Assembly (NCBI GenBank): GCA_964016985.1
Contig: OZ024824.1
Coordinates: 46,235,168-46,299,167, forward strand
Source: Anodontia alba
Taxonomy: Eukaryota > Mollusca > Bivalvia > Lucinida > Lucinidae
Direction: 5' to 3'
Length of the DNA: 64,000 nt
The position numbers and the translations under genes were made by a program. This document shows positions 10,589 to 22,095 of this stretch, one piece after another. Each line of letters begins with the position of its first letter. Positions within the stretch are counted from its first letter, which is position 1. Below the pieces are notes generated by a model. That model had not been told where the DNA came from. It ran no database searches and saw only the letters and a list, made by a program, of their open reading frames with translations.

Positions 10589-10782
10589 TACAGTGAAAGC
10601 CACTTTTGAGACTGACTTTAAATAGTGGTGGATGTGAAAAAGGTGTCTGTCTTATCAAGGTACATGTCATGTAATTTTGCAAGATAAATTACATGACATG
10701 TACCTTTATAAGACAGCCACCTTTCCACACCAACCACTAAAGTCAATCTCAAAGGTGGCTCTCTTACACAAGTTTCACTGTA
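10589..10782. mobile_element. Full-length palindromic MITE with TA duplication
   Basis: Outer TA dinucleotides flank the ends CAGTGAAAGCCACTTTTGAG and the inverted end AAGTTTCACTG. The arms fold back along almost the whole 190 bases, with the centre at about 10686 (ATTACATGACATGTACC arms). CAGTG ends plus TA duplication fit a Tc1/pogo-type non-autonomous element. Confidence 0.7.
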
Positions 10783-11020
10783 AGTGCCCTTTTCATGCAT
10801 TATATGATTTTTCACCAAGAACCAAGCCATCTAGAGCAATGATCCAAACTGCAAGTGTCATAACACCCAGCTCAAATTTAGTTATCTTCCTATACCATTG
10901 GGCTATACCAGCAATAAAAGTATGTGACAAAGATTTTAAATCAATGAAAATAGTCTTTTGACTTATATTGTATTTCTGTATCCCTTTCTAGCTGTGACTA
11001 TAATTGTATTGTCTGAGCAA

Positions 11021-11085
11021 ACAATGTAGACCCAGATCAGTTTCTGCAGACTGGGTCTGATGAGGGTCTACACTGTTTGTCACTC
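11021..11085. repeat. Isolated core hairpin (AACAGTGTAGACC type)
   Basis: AAACAATGTAGACCCAGATC and its inverted arm GGGTCTACACTGTTTG surround TTTCTGCAGACTGGG. This is the same core as in PB1 and PB5, here without PB ends. Confidence 0.6.
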
Positions 11086-11420
11086 ATCCAGCAGTTTTTA
11101 GACACATCAACAGGCAGTAAAATGGACTTGTTTGAATTCTAAGGCAAACATATGATGATAAGGTGTCCTAATACAAATATCTGCAAACCAATGCTGCAGA
11201 ACATGGCATTTGATGGCATCTGATCACTGCTACTCCTTCATTTTACTAAACAGATGAATTTAATGTTTTTTAGTTTGTTTGTTTTTTTTTTTGTTTTTTT
11301 TTTGTTTTTTTTGTTGTTGTTTTTGTGCCTTGATCCACTGCTGAGATAAGGTCTGAACAATTCTGTACCAGGGATACTATCAGGACTAAGGGGGAGGTTT
11401 GAATGATTGATTAAGTTGAG

Positions 11421-11695
11421 GTTTTATGGCCCAGTCATGTTGAGCTGGTCAGTTTACCTAACCAAACTTTTCCTGGGTAAGCTTAGTCCTCTAAGCAGTT
11501 AACCAGTATTTGTGCACATTCTTTTGCCAGAAATAGACAACTGCCCTTCTTGAATCAGCAGAAGGAAGAGAATGACTGTAGGAAATATTTCATGATCGAT
11601 CTCTACGAAAGAACGTTGCCGGACCTGGTGGGGATCGAACCCTGGATCTCCTGATACCAGACTGACCTGCTTCCAATTGAGCCACCAAGGCAGGG
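11421..11695 (-). mobile_element. tRNA-derived SINE
   Basis: On the minus strand the head reads GCCTTGGTGGCTCAATTGG (A box region) and GGGTTCGATCCC (B box). It is followed by a body containing AAGAATGTGCACAAATACTG and a tail with TTTACCCAGGAAAAG and GGGCCATAAAACC. The same structure is seen at 32821-33105 and, shortened, at 57637-57832. Confidence 0.75.
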
Positions 11696-11915
11696 GGCAA
11701 GGTTTGATGTCCATAAAGCTAGGTTTAAGCCCCCAAATAGCCTTGTTGTAGACCATTCCAAGGTGCTATTATAGTTGTAGCTTCTCTGTTTGTTTGTTCT
11801 GTTTTCAATGAAACTGTTGTATAATGCTGTTTCATGATATAACACCTATCCAGTGCCTCCAGAAGGCTGTGTTCTTTCATAGTGGTATTTCTGTAGTATC
11901 TAAGTTTCAGCTGAA

Positions 11916-13598
11916 AGAAGAGGGCCAAGAAGGCCTGAATCGCTCACCTGATTACCAGAAAGTAAAAAGGACAAGGGACAGATGTGACAGACAGAAGCTG
12001 GATTTTCTGTCAAACAATTACTCCCAAGGTGCTTTACTTGTATACCAAATTTAAAGACTTTGGCTCATAAACTTTATATAATTTTTTTTTCTTCAGGGTT
12101 TTCCCATGTAACAGCCATCAAAGTTGACCTTCTTGTAAAATAGGCCAAGGTCAACCCAGGGTCATCATTTATATAAACTCTGTATAGGGCTCAAGTCCCT
12201 GATGCTGTGTGCCAAGTTTAATGGCCATCTGACTTATGGTTCTGGAGAAGATGATTTTTAAAGGGTTATTTCTTATATGGGCATGGTGGCCATTTTGGTC
12301 AAGTGACCAGGACCAATTATATAAACTTTTGTTCCTGTGAGCCAAAGATTTACTACATGAAATCTAACTTCAGTCTGCTCAGTGCTTTTGGAGAAAAAGA
12401 TGTTTGAAAGTGTGGATGGACGATAGCCTGAAGGCAGGGATAGACAACCTGTGGGGAAAAAAAACGATGCCAACAGAAAGGCCTTATCATTTTATCCACT
12501 TGTTGTAAGTTTAAAAAACATCTCTTTGAACTTTGATTCTATATAATTTTTTTCAAGATTTTTCCAATGTAAAAGCCTAAATGAACAAAGTTGACCTAAT
12601 TGTATAATAGGTCAAGGTCAAACCCAAGGTCATCATTTATAAAATCTTTGTAAGGCTCAAGTCCCTTTTGCTGTGTGCCAAGTTTCAAGGTCATATGACA
12701 TAGTTCTGGAGAAGATTTTTAAAGGGTTTTTACCATATATGGACATAGTTGCCATCTTGATCATGTGACCAGTACCAATTATATATACTTTTGTACCTAT
12801 GAGGCATAGATGTTTCTTATAAAATCTGACTTCAGTCGGTTCAGTTGTTTTTGAGGAGAAGATGTTTGAAAGTGTGGACAGACTTTTCCAATGTAAAAGC
12901 CTAAATGAACAAAGTTGACCTTATAAAATAGGTCAAGGGTAACCCAGGGTCATCATTTATAAAAACTTTGTAGGGCTCAAGTCCCTTTTACTGTATGCCA
13001 AGTTTCATGGTCATCTGACTTATGGTTCTGGAGAAGTAGATTTTTAAAGGGTTTTTTTACCATGTATGGGTTTGGTGGCCATCTTGGTTATGTGACCAGG
13101 ACCAATTATTTAAACTTTTGTTCCCATGAGGAGTAAATCTTTCATATTAAATCTGACTTCAATTGGTCCCGTGGTTTCTGAGAAGAAGCTGTTTGAAAGT
13201 ATGGATGGACTTTTCCAGTGTAAAAGCCTAAATGAACAAAGTTGACCTGGTTGTAAAACAGGTCAAGGTCAACCCAGGGTCATCATTTATATAAACTTTG
13301 TATGTAGAGCTCAAGTTCCTTTTGCTGTGCGCCAAGTTTCAAGGTCATCTGACCTATGGTTCTGGAGAAGAAGATTTTGAAAGTGTTTTTACTATAATGG
13401 GTATGGCGGCCATCTTAGTCATGTAACCGGGACCAGTTATATGATTTTTTGTTCCTGCAAGGCAAAGATTTTCCATATAAAATCTGACTTCAATCAGTCC
13501 AGCGGTTTTTGTGGAGATGTTTAATGAAAGTGTGGATGGATGACAGACAATGGACCGTTGGTATACTATAAGCTCACCTTCGGCTCAGGTGAGCTAAA
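11916..13598 (+). mobile_element. Block A: inverted-repeat-bounded tandem array, about 300-base units
   Basis: The left boundary AGAGGGCCAAGAAGGCCTGA precedes GCTCACCTGA (11942-11951). The right boundary is TCAGGTGAGC (13585-13594) followed by TAAAA. Between them are four to five units of about 300 bases, each with AAAGTTGACCT, AGGTCAAGGTCAACCCAGGG, CATCATTTAT, GGTTCTGGAGAAG and GTGGCCATCTTGG. It ends in a GGATGGATGACAGAC stretch. No protein is encoded. I infer a non-autonomous mobile unit carrying an internal satellite. Confidence 0.7.
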
Positions 13599-13614
13599 AC
13601 TGATATACAGCATT

Positions 13615-13845
13615 TTTTTTAATAACCTTTACCACTCTCTCAGCAAATTCAGCAGATGGCAGATTCATGATATCTTTTTTTTTTTTCTTTTTTTTTTTCC
13701 AGAAAATAGGATTAAACATTTCATGTCAGTAGTCTCCTAAGGAAACAATTTGCATGAAATGTCAAATCCTTTTTTCAGGGAAAAATAAGAAAAGTATTTA
13801 GAACTGTCATCTGCTGTAATTTTTCCCAGCATGCTATTTGCAAAA
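13615..13845 (+). repeat. PB3 miniature element
   Basis: TTTACCACTCTCTCAGCAAA end, AGCAGATGGCAGATTCATG, a T-rich loop, arms AGGATTAAACATTTCATG and TGCATGAAATGTCAAATCC, right end CCCAGCATGCTATTTG. Confidence 0.65.
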
Positions 13846-13849
13846 TGAC

Positions 13850-13921
13850 TGACATAAAGAAATGTTGATCTTGTAGTATCAGCTTCACCATCTTATCCAA
13901 GTAGTGTAAGTTATTATCAGA
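13850..13921 (-). CDS. Exon candidate, predicted minus-strand gene
   Basis: 72 bases, phase 0 at both ends. Acceptor ACTGATATAG, donor GTCATT (weak). Translation SDNNLHYLDKMVKLILQDQH then FFMS, an amphipathic helix. It can join in frame to 5429-5500 if no exon lies between. The PB3 copy ends five bases before this exon. Confidence 0.55.
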
Positions 13922-14042
13922 CTATATCAGTTCAGTATTTACAAAACAGACAGTTAGGGAAAGATGATTAGCTATTAAGAAAGTACAGATTTAATGATTA
14001 GATAATGCTCATCCTGTATCAGGTAGGTCAGGAATGAAGAAA

Positions 14043-14345
14043 TGAAAGCTCAGGTCAAAATTCTCCTATTTTCACTTGAGAAATTACAGTGCCCAGGAAA
14101 GTATTCTCCTATATTCACTTTAGAAATTACAGGGCCCAGGAAAGTATTCTCTTATATTCACTTTAGAAATTACAGGGCCCAGGAAAGTATTCTCCTATTT
14201 TCACTTTAGAAATTACAGAGACCAGAAAAGTATTCTCCTATTTTCACTGTAGAAATTAACAAGCATAGGTCAAAACTCCTATTTTCATTTCAGAAATTAC
14301 TGTGTCTAAGTTGAAACTTTCCTATTTTCTTTTTAGAAATTACTG
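14043..14345 (+). repeat. Minisatellite, about 43-base units
   Basis: Seven imperfect units built on AAAGTATTCTCCTATTTTCA then CTTTAGAAATTACAGGGCCC. Units become less regular toward the right. Confidence 0.85.
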
Positions 14346-14499
14346 ATCATGAGCCCACTTGCTAACATCAGATGCTGCAGAATGTGATCCTACTTTCTTT
14401 TTCAATTTTGGTGCAAAAAAGGTAGAGTCACATTTGAGAAGAAAGAATTACAATAACTTCTGTTTTCTTCTTTAGTCTGTTTATTTACTGATCAGATAA

Positions 14500-14762
14500 A
14501 AAAAAAAGTAGAAAAAATGTTTTATGGATACTGAAGGGCCTGCACTGGTAGCTGTGTTATAAGAAATCTGCCATAACAAAAACAATTAAGTAGAAAAATG
14601 TTTCAGGATATTGAAGGGCCTGATTGGTAGCTGTGATATAAGAAATCTGCCATAACAGAAGCAATTAAGTAGAAAAATGTTTTCAGGATATTGAAGGGCC
14701 TGCACTGGTAGCTGTGATATAAGAAGTCTGCATCAATAGAAGCAACTATGACTAAATTCTAT
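14500..14762 (+). repeat. Tandem repeat, about 83-base units, three copies
   Basis: Each unit has AAGTAGAAAAATGTTTTCAG, GATATTGAAGGGCCTG, GGTAGCTGTGATATAAGAAA and TCTGCCATAACA. Confidence 0.85.
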
Positions 14763-15010
14763 ATAGCACCCCTTTAAACAGAAAATTAACCTTCTGACAT
14801 TCATGACGGGAGTTCACTGAAAATATCTGGGTGTTAACAGATAAATAACTAATTTGATACAATATTTGTAGAATCTAAACAGTGGAAGTCCTGAGACTGC
14901 ACAGATATGCAGGTCAGGACATGTACAGTTCCATTACTGTCTGTGCAAACTGCACTTGCACTGACCAGATTGTATGTGAGCAGGCTGGTGTTAGCATGCA
15001 GTGAGCTCAC

Positions 15011-15091
15011 TTTTCTTCTTTATGACAGAGCTCAGATTTTGTAATGCTGCTTTCAGCTTCTGCTTGTATTTTCTCCAATAAATAATTCAAG
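15011..15091 (-). CDS. Exon candidate, predicted minus-strand gene
   Basis: 81 bases. Acceptor CTTAACCCTGAAAG, strong donor GTGAGC. Translation LNYLLEKIQAEAESSITKSE then LCHKEE, charged and coiled-coil-like. It starts with one base that completes the TA left by 22570-22637 (giving Tyr). It ends with two bases of a codon whose partner exon was not found. Confidence 0.6.
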
Positions 15092-15317
15092 CTTTCAGGG
15101 TTAAGTGCAGGTAACATTTAAACCATCCCAATCTTTCTATAAATTATTGACTATCAAGAAGATTATTTGTTATTTAGTATGACTACCTTTTTTCACTTCA
15201 AATATGTAAAAGCAGAAAAAATAACTGTATGATGTCATGTCACACAATTAAAAGAAGCTGAGACAATACAATTTGTTGCCATTTTACCCGAAGTATTCTG
15301 ACAGACAAGCTTGAATA

Positions 15318-15380
15318 AATAGTGTAGACCCTGATCACATGCTGCAGCAGCATGTGATTAGGGTCTACACTATTTGCCAC
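15318..15380. repeat. Isolated core hairpin
   Basis: AGTGTAGACCCTGATCACAT mirrored by ATGTGATTAGGGTCTACACT around GCTGCAGCAGC. Same core family as 5168-5232. Downstream CTCATCTAGCAATTTTTAGA also recurs at 11085. Confidence 0.65.
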
Positions 15381-15586
15381 TCATCTAGCAATTTTTAGAC
15401 ACCTCAACTGGTAGTAAAATTGACTTCTTTAAGATAAGTATGGTAAGGACTTGCAGTCTCATAAATATAGTAAATGAAGCTCAGAGATTCTGGGGTAAAA
15501 TGTGAATCAAGAAAATAACTGTTGCATTTCAGCTAGCCTAGCCACTAGGTGTTAAAATGAATAATATGGAAACAAAGTCATCTATA

Positions 15587-15865
15587 CATTACGAAAACAC
15601 GCCTATTCAAATATATAGAACAGTTTACCTCCAAAAACTGAAAATTTTCAGATAAAAAAAACCTCTGATATTTTTCATATTTCTGCTCAAAACATAGATT
15701 GTGGGTACTTGTTAGAACCGCCTCGGTTCTAACGAGTACCCACAATCTATGTTTTTGAGCAGAAGTAAGTAAAATAATGTATACCCCTGTAAACCCCAGT
15801 TTTACTATATAAAAGTGGGGTTTAAGGGGGTTGAAACTATATAGGCGTGTTCTCGTGATGAGGCA
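15587..15865. repeat. F4 foldback element, long version
   Basis: The outer arms AAAACACGCCTAT and ATAGGCGTGTTCTCG and the inner arms around AGAACCGCCTCGGTTCTAAC (with ATTGTGGGTACTTGTTAG) form a near-complete foldback of about 280 bases. An antisense open frame here is a product of the palindrome. Confidence 0.65.
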
Positions 15866-16280
15866 TTCAAATGAACAGTACAATATTTTAGCTAGTCTAG
15901 TCTCCTTTCTCAATTTTAACTATAATACTTAGCCAGTGTGGAGACTCTACCAAATAAACTTGCCATCATTAAGAAGTTGACTATCTTTTATTAAAAAATG
16001 ATCAGACTTATTATCGGACTAATAGCTAGTCTACATTTCAACCAATCCAATTATCCAAATTCTCAAATTCTCATTTAAAGCTTATTAGTGATTCAATTTT
16101 ACTTGATAGAGTGGGAAGTTGTGGTTTTGACTACAACACTATTTACAGTTTGCTTTTTATTCTGAGTTCTGTCGTTTGTTTTGTCCAGTGAAAGCCAAAA
16201 AAAAAAAAAAAAAAGAAATAAAATAAATGACTGAGTAGTTGTTTAAGCTATGCTCTATTATAATAATATTGGTCAACATT

Positions 16281-16582
16281 TAATGACCCTTAAAGTGCCA
16301 AGCACAACTGCAGCAGACAATATTCTGATTTTTTCTGAGAAAATAAGGCTTGGCATTTAATGTGAAATGCAAGGAGAACAATTAAATGACTGTCCGCTTT
16401 CTTACCCTTACAGTGCCAAGCAAGAGTGTAGAGAAGACAGTATTTTTTTTTTTTGAGAAAATAAGGCTTGACATTTAATGTGAACTATGCTATGCAGACA
16501 ATTCACATAAAATGTAATTTTTATCTGAAAAATATTTCAAAATGTTGTCTGCTTTAGTTGTGATTGTCACTTTAAGGGTTAA
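16281..16582 (+). repeat. PB2 miniature element(s), compound
   Basis: The left end ACCCTTAAAGTGCCAAGCAC occurs twice (16286, 16406 region) and a single right end CACTTTAAGGGTTAA closes at 16582. It looks like one truncated copy joined to one fuller copy. Confidence 0.6.
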
Positions 16583-16671
16583 GACCATGGCTTCAATCTC
16601 TTAAATAAACCCAAATATAAAAGAAAAATAGACAAAAATCTCTTTGAGACTATTTTTAGTTTTGCTTACAG

Positions 16672-16909
16672 GGGGTATAGTAAAATGAATGTAGATGTCA
16701 GTGAAACTCTTCAACAAGAAAGTTTCAGAAGAATTTTACTTAGCTTTAATATGAGGCCAAGCATATTGTATATCAAAACAGATATTAATTTCTATTTGTA
16801 CGCAAAGCTTTCTATAATGAGGAACAGATTAATACCAATAATTGCTCTAATAATCCATAATGATTTATTACCTGATTTTATCAACTGTTTTGAAGTTAAA
16901 GCAGTCAAG
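16672..16909 (+). CDS. Plus-strand exon candidate (weak)
   Basis: 238 open bases between a good acceptor (TAGTTTTGCTTACAG) and a donor (AAG then GTAAAA). The translation includes SFRRILLSFNMRPSILYIK and IIALIIHNDLLPDFINCFE. Open runs of this length are expected by chance in DNA this AT-rich, so only the splice signals give it weight. Strand is opposite to the main predicted gene. Confidence 0.25.
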
Positions 16910-17049
16910 GTAAAAAAAGAAATATTTGAAAGGGAAGATACTCTCCCCCTCAAAAGCCACAAATACTTAAAGTAGCTCATTTTCCCTTATCAACCCTTAA
17001 TGACTACCATCAAGATTAATGTCTTTACAAGATCAAACATCTCTCTTTA

Positions 17050-17160
17050 TATAATACTAATCTGTTAGCATGCTGAACTAAACTATATTTTCCTTAGTTT
17101 TCTCAGAAAATGAAGATAAACTGAATAGAAAGTCAAACCTTACTTTCTGGAAAAATAAGA
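17050..17160. repeat. PB3 fragment
   Basis: GCATGCTGAACTAAAC followed by AGAAAATGAAGATAAAC and AAGTCAAACCTTACTTTCTG. Most of both ends is lost. Confidence 0.4.
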
Positions 17161-17161
17161 A

Positions 17162-18552
17162 ACTAGAGACCCAAGTGGGCCAGAAATCACTCACCTGGAT
17201 TAGGCTGATCATGAAATGTTACACTGTGCCATGGTGGCCATCTTGACTATCAGATCAGATTGCCATTAGCAATTCTGAATTTGCATGTTGCCTTGATGCC
17301 TCCCAATAAGTTTCTGATCAGCCCAATCTAAGGATTCAGGAGATGATGTTGGTGCAGAGTGGAGGGTGTTGTGCACAAGATACTGTAACAGGAACTTTTG
17401 CCCTGTCTTATATTCTTGGATATCACAATAGATCCACAAAGATTTAGCTCAATCCAACTTACAATCGGAAGCAGATAATAATTGAAGATTTTCAAGATGG
17501 CAGCCAATGTGGCCTTCTTGGACATTGAAACAAAAAGGATTTTAGCAATTCTGAATCTCCATGTCTCCCCAATGCCTCCCACCGAGTTTTGGCTCAATCC
17601 GACTTACCATTCGGAAGTGAATGTGGTTTGAAGATTTTGAAGATGGTGGCCATCTTGGATAGTGGTAGAGAACAATTTTATCAATTCTGAATATCTATGT
17701 CACTCCCATGGCAGGTAAAGAAGTTTCAGCTCAATCCAACTTACAGTTTGGGAAATGTCATTTGAAGAATTCAATATGTGGCCATCTTGAATATTGGAAT
17801 GGAACAATTTTAGTAATTCTGAATTTCCATGTCTCCCCAATGCCTCCCACCACGTTTTGGCTTAATCTGACTTACTGTTTGGGAGCAGACGTTATTTGAA
17901 GACTTTCAAGATGGCCGCCATGGTGGCCATCTTGGATATCAGAACAGAACAATTTTAGCAGTTCTGAATCTCCATGTCACTCCTATGCCTCCCACCAAGT
18001 TTCAGCTCAGACTTACGCTGTGGGAGGAGATGCAGTTTCAAGAATTTCAAGATGGCCACCATGGTGGCAATCTTTGATATCAGAACGGAATGATTTTAGC
18101 AATTCTGAATCTCCATGTAGCCCAAATGCCTCCCACTAAGTTTAGGCTCAATCCAACTTAGCGTTCGGGAGCAGATGTGGTTTGAAGATTTTCAAGATGG
18201 CCACCATGATGGTCATCTTGGATATTGGAATGGAAAGATTTTAGCAATTCTGAATCTCCATGTCCCTTCAATGCCTCCCTTTAAGTTTCAGCTCAATCTG
18301 ACTTAAGGTTTGGGAGAAGATGTAGTTTGAACAATTTCAAAATGGCCAGCATGGTGGCAATCTAGGATATTGCAATGCAAGGATTCTAGCAATTCTGAAT
18401 TTCCATGTAGCCCCTATGCCTCCCACCAAGTTTCAGCTCAATCCTACTTATGATTGTGGCGGAGATGTCGAAAATGTGAAAAGTTAATGACTGATGGACA
18501 ATGGACAAACAGACAACAGGCCTCAGCTGACCTGGAGCAAAGAGCTAAAAAT
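17162..18552 (+). mobile_element. Block B: tandem array, about 155-base units
   Basis: The left boundary contains AGAGACCCAAGTGGGCCAG and ACTCACCTGG. The right boundary is decayed (CAGCTGACCTGGAGC then GAGCTAAAAA). About eight units contain AAGATGGCCACCATGGTGGC, ATTTTAGCAATTCTGAAT, CTCCATGTC and GCCTCCCACCAAGTTTCAGC. It is the same architecture as Block A with a different internal unit. Confidence 0.65.
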
Positions 18553-19109
18553 AAACCATCACTCATCTGTTATTTTTCCCTACATCATACTATTTAATTA
18601 TTTACCATACAGAAAGTATTCCTACATACATCTACAACACACTATATAAAGCCTTACCCCCTCCCCTCTACCCTACACTGAACTTGGCTTTATGCAAAAC
18701 TACCAGTAAACCATTCTAAATGAAATTAGGAAACAGGCTGTCTTAATATATGTATTTTCTTTCTTGGCTCATTGTTTTTACATAAATAAAAAATGCATGC
18801 TATTTAAACAAAGAGGGGTGGGGAATACGAGTGGGGTTTAAACACTGCTTGTTTCTGGTCCTCAGAATGCCTGCAAGTTGGTAACTAGAATTTGTTTTCA
18901 AAGAAACCCTAACCTCCAGCATTCTAAGTCACATGCTGATCTTGAAAATGGGGTCAAAGTCACCAAACCCTAATAAACTTTTCATACTGTCCCAGTGATG
19001 TATCTATGCAAGTTTGACCAAAATTCCATCCATCTTTGTTTTTACAATTTCACCAAAAAAAAAAAACATACTGGCTTAGAACTCATAAAGTCTCATATAG
19101 ATGTTCTAA

Positions 19110-19668
19110 AAAAACAAGAATTCCATGGAAGGCAGTGTCACACCTGCTGGGGAACAAGGCAGTTGGGACTCCATTAATACGTATAAAATATAGGTCAAGA
19201 TCACCCTGTCAAGGTGCGTGCTGAGTAAGGATGTTGAGGAGAAACACTATGCAAGGTTTAAAGGTTCTAGCAACTATAGTTGATGAAATCGCATGGGTTG
19301 ACATGAAATCTGTCAATGCCACTGAAGCATAAAATATGGGTCAAGGTCACTGGGTCAAGGTGCGTGCTGAGTGAGGATGCTGAGGAGAAACACTATGCAA
19401 GGTTTAAAGGCTCTAGCAACTATAGTTGATGAGATCGCAAGGGTTGACGCAAAATTTGTCAAAGTCGCTGGAGCGTAAAATATGGGTCAAGGTCACTGGG
19501 TCAAGGTGCATGCTGAGTGAGGATGTCGAGGAGAAACATTATGCAAGGTTTGACAGTTCTACCAACTATAGTTGATGAGATCGCAAGGGTCAATGAAATT
19601 GTTGACGGACGGAAGCACGGAAAACTGGACGCCTATGTTGCACCATGCCAGCAGGTGTGACAACAACA
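19110..19668 (+). mobile_element. Block G: three-unit array with distinct inverted ends
   Basis: GTGTCACACCTGCTGG (19135-19150) and CCAGCAGGTGTGAC (19648-19661) are exact inverted repeats. Between them are three units of about 147 bases with GGTCAAGGTCACTGGGTCA, GGTGCGTGCTGAGTGAGGAT and CTAGCAACTATAGTTGATGA. The design is the same as Blocks A-F but the terminal sequence differs. Confidence 0.7.
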
Positions 19669-19689
19669 TAAAAAGTTACATTAAGGGGT

Positions 19690-19880
19690 CTTGATATGTT
19701 TTCGAGGGAGACAACTCTGTCAAAATTATTTCTGTCCCTTCCTCTCCCCAGAGGGTGCAAATTCCTTCCTTAATTAGTAGACTCTTTTTCTAAAGGGCTT
19801 GGTGAGCAGTAAAGCAAACAGGAAGCCACAAAAGTTGTCTTCCTTGGCAGGAAATGACAAAAAAGTCAACCAAGTTCATC
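19690..19880 (+). repeat. F5 repeat, degenerate
   Basis: GACAACTCTGTCAAAATTAT, GGTGCAAATTCCTTCC, TAGTAGACTC and GGTGAGCAGTAAAGCAA are F5 landmarks. The left palindrome arm is lost. Confidence 0.45.
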
Positions 19881-20164
19881 CAGTACCCTTAAAGTAAAAA
19901 AAAAAAAATATCTCCATAGCAACAACTGCTCTGAAGCCCTTCTATACTAATAAAAGAGAAACTGTTTCTATTAAGATTTAAGTTGGATAAGTCTTTCAGG
20001 GCCAAGAAAATGTGATACCATCATTGGACACTTAAGAGGGTCACTGAATTTTTTTAGTGAAAATGAAACTGAATATCAAGAAATAGATCTAAACACAGCA
20101 AACAAGACACCAGAATTCATTAAGTGTCGGATTCAAGGAAATATGTGTGCTCTGCCACAGGAAA

Positions 20165-20555
20165 AGGGATCTTAGGGGTATCTTTGAATAGTGAAGGCCC
20201 TGATCATACTGCACATTTGTGCAGGCTGTTCAGGGCCTCCCTGTTGGCTTACAGAATCACTGGATACTGCTGTAGAATGTTTCGCACATAGAAAATGCCC
20301 TTAACATATTGTGTGGTCTGGATCTTTACTGCTTGTATAATCACAAATACCCCTACTCACATGACACTGCTCATTTGATAGGCACCATAGGAAAAGGGTC
20401 CTACTGTGATCTTCCTGCAGAAAAAGCTCAGATCAGCCTGTGTAGTCTGATCAGGGTTTTCTCTGTTTGTTAATGCATTCTGCATTACCTAATGATTCTG
20501 TTAGTGGCTAACAGAGGCCTGGAGCAGATTGAACAGATGGGAAGGATGACCAGGG
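20165..20555. repeat. Dispersed hairpin repeats, no gene seen
   Basis: Two diverged units with CCCTGATCATACTGCACATT / TTGTGCAGGCTG and CAGATCAGCCTGTGTAGTCT. They share text with 52.0-52.4 kb. No coding signal. Confidence 0.4.
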
Positions 20556-20846
20556 CCTTCTTTGTTCGCATCTGGCATAATGTCCCTTTTCTTTCATAAA
20601 CTTCTGGCATAATGTCATAGACTTCTGGCATAGTGTCCCTTTTCTTTCACAGACTTCTGACATAATGTCCCTTTTGATTCATAGACTTCTGGCATAATGT
20701 CCTTTTCTTTCATAGACTTCTGGCATGATGCCCCTTTTCTTTCAAAGACTTCTGGCATAATGTCCCTTTTCTTTCAGAGACTTCTGGCATAATATCCCTT
20801 TTCTTTCATAGGCTTCTGGCATAATGTCCCTTTTCTTTCATAGACT
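20556..20846 (+). repeat. Minisatellite, 32-base units
   Basis: About nine units of ATAGACTTCTGGCATAATGT followed by CCCTTTTCTTTC. One unit is shortened near 20610. Confidence 0.9.
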
Positions 20847-20849
20847 ATC

Positions 20850-21025
20850 ATTTGCCCTTTACCACTCTCTGGACTCAAATTCAGCAGATAATAAACTGAT
20901 ACTATTCTTATTTTTCCCAGAATAGGAGACAATTTGCATGAAATGTCAAACCCTATTTTCTTGAAAAAATAAGAAAAATGTTTTAAAATGTCATCTGAAA
21001 TTTTACACAGCATGCTAAGCGTTTA
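20850..21025 (+). repeat. PB3 miniature element
   Basis: CCTTTACCACTCTCTGGACT end, TTCAGCAGATAATAAACTG, GGAGACAATTTGCATGAAAT, CAAACCCTATTTTC, right end CAGCATGCTAAGCG. The left core arm is deleted. Confidence 0.6.
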
Positions 21026-21149
21026 ATGACAGGTCTATCTACATTAATCAAAAGAAATTGGAGGATGCTGACTTTCTATTTTGTGAAATCCACAAATATG
21101 TGACAACAGACAGAAAGCTTTTTACCTACTGTATTCAAGTCATTGTACT

Positions 21150-21392
21150 ACCCCGACTGGATACACCTGGTAGACGTTCTGCCATTTATACAAGGAAGAC
21201 AACTTCTTTTGACTTCCTTTTGCTTCCCTGCACACCAGTCCCCTTTTGTAAAGAGATCTATTCTCTAAGAAAAGAATTTGCTCCCAAAAGGAGCAAATTC
21301 TTTCCTTATAGAATAGACCCCTTTTCAGAGGGGAGTAAATCAATTTTGACAGATTTACTCTCCCTGAAAGTGTTTTGGAGTCCCCTTTAATA
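21150..21392 (+). repeat. F5 repeat with palindrome
   Basis: The central palindrome runs from CTATTCTCTAAGAAAAGAAT through TTTGCTCCCAAAAGGAGCAA to its mirror CCTTATAGAATAG. The flanks CCCTGCACACCAGTCCCC and AGGGGAGTAAATCAATTTTG are shared with the 33.8 kb copy. Overlapping open frames come from the repeat. Confidence 0.65.
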
Positions 21393-22032
21393 TTCTGAGA
21401 CTTATGCCTGATCAGTACTCAGATCTACACCTACAGTTGATCAGGGTCTACAGCTAGTATTTTTAATGCTTAGCATGTGCGGTGAAATTTCAGCAATAAC
21501 ATTTTGAAATATTTTTTCTATTATTTTTCTGACAAAATAAGTGTAGTTTTTGGGGGCAGTTTACCGCCACCAGATCTACTATACTGCATTTCTACTATCC
21601 ATTCAGCTGAAAAATACCTACCTAATAACTACCTTAAATCACCCCCAAAATAGTTCCCTGCTAACGCTGATAACGCTTAATTCTGCATTTAAACATATTA
21701 GCTTTATACATTCTGATGCTTAGAAATAGCGAATAAATGAACTAAAGCAAAGAAAACATCAAACTTTTTGAAGAAATAAGATTTTGATCATATTGAGTAC
21801 AATATCAGTGGATGAATATGAATACTCCGGTATACTCCAGTAAAGCACACCAAATCTACAGTGTTGTCTAACAAGCAGAGATGATTTTAGGAATTTGCAA
21901 TAGAAGGATGAGCTCCCCCAATGAGCCAATGAGACACAGATTGGGGTGGGGAGGGTCAAAATCCACAAGGTGCGAGGCATTAACCCACCTATTAAATATT
22001 CTGCATGTCTTCTTTTCTTTCTACTTATCTAG

Positions 22033-22095
22033 TGCCCAAGTAAAAGCTGAGCGAGAGGTATTGCTCCAATTGACCAATTTGACCTATATTCCTTG
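22033..22095 (+). CDS. Plus-strand exon candidate (weak)
   Basis: 63 bases after a very strong acceptor (TTCTTTTCTTTCTACTTATC then TAG) and before GTAATA. Translation AQVKAEREVLLQLTNLTYIP. Both ends are split codons. No plus-strand partner with matching phase was found nearby, and the segment is short, so it stays tentative. Confidence 0.3.

Noticed and set aside
14360..14450. Minus-strand exon (KVGSHSAASDVSKWAHDQ)
   Set aside because: Protein-like, but the intron phase does not fit either the 15011 or the 13850 exon and the acceptor is weak.
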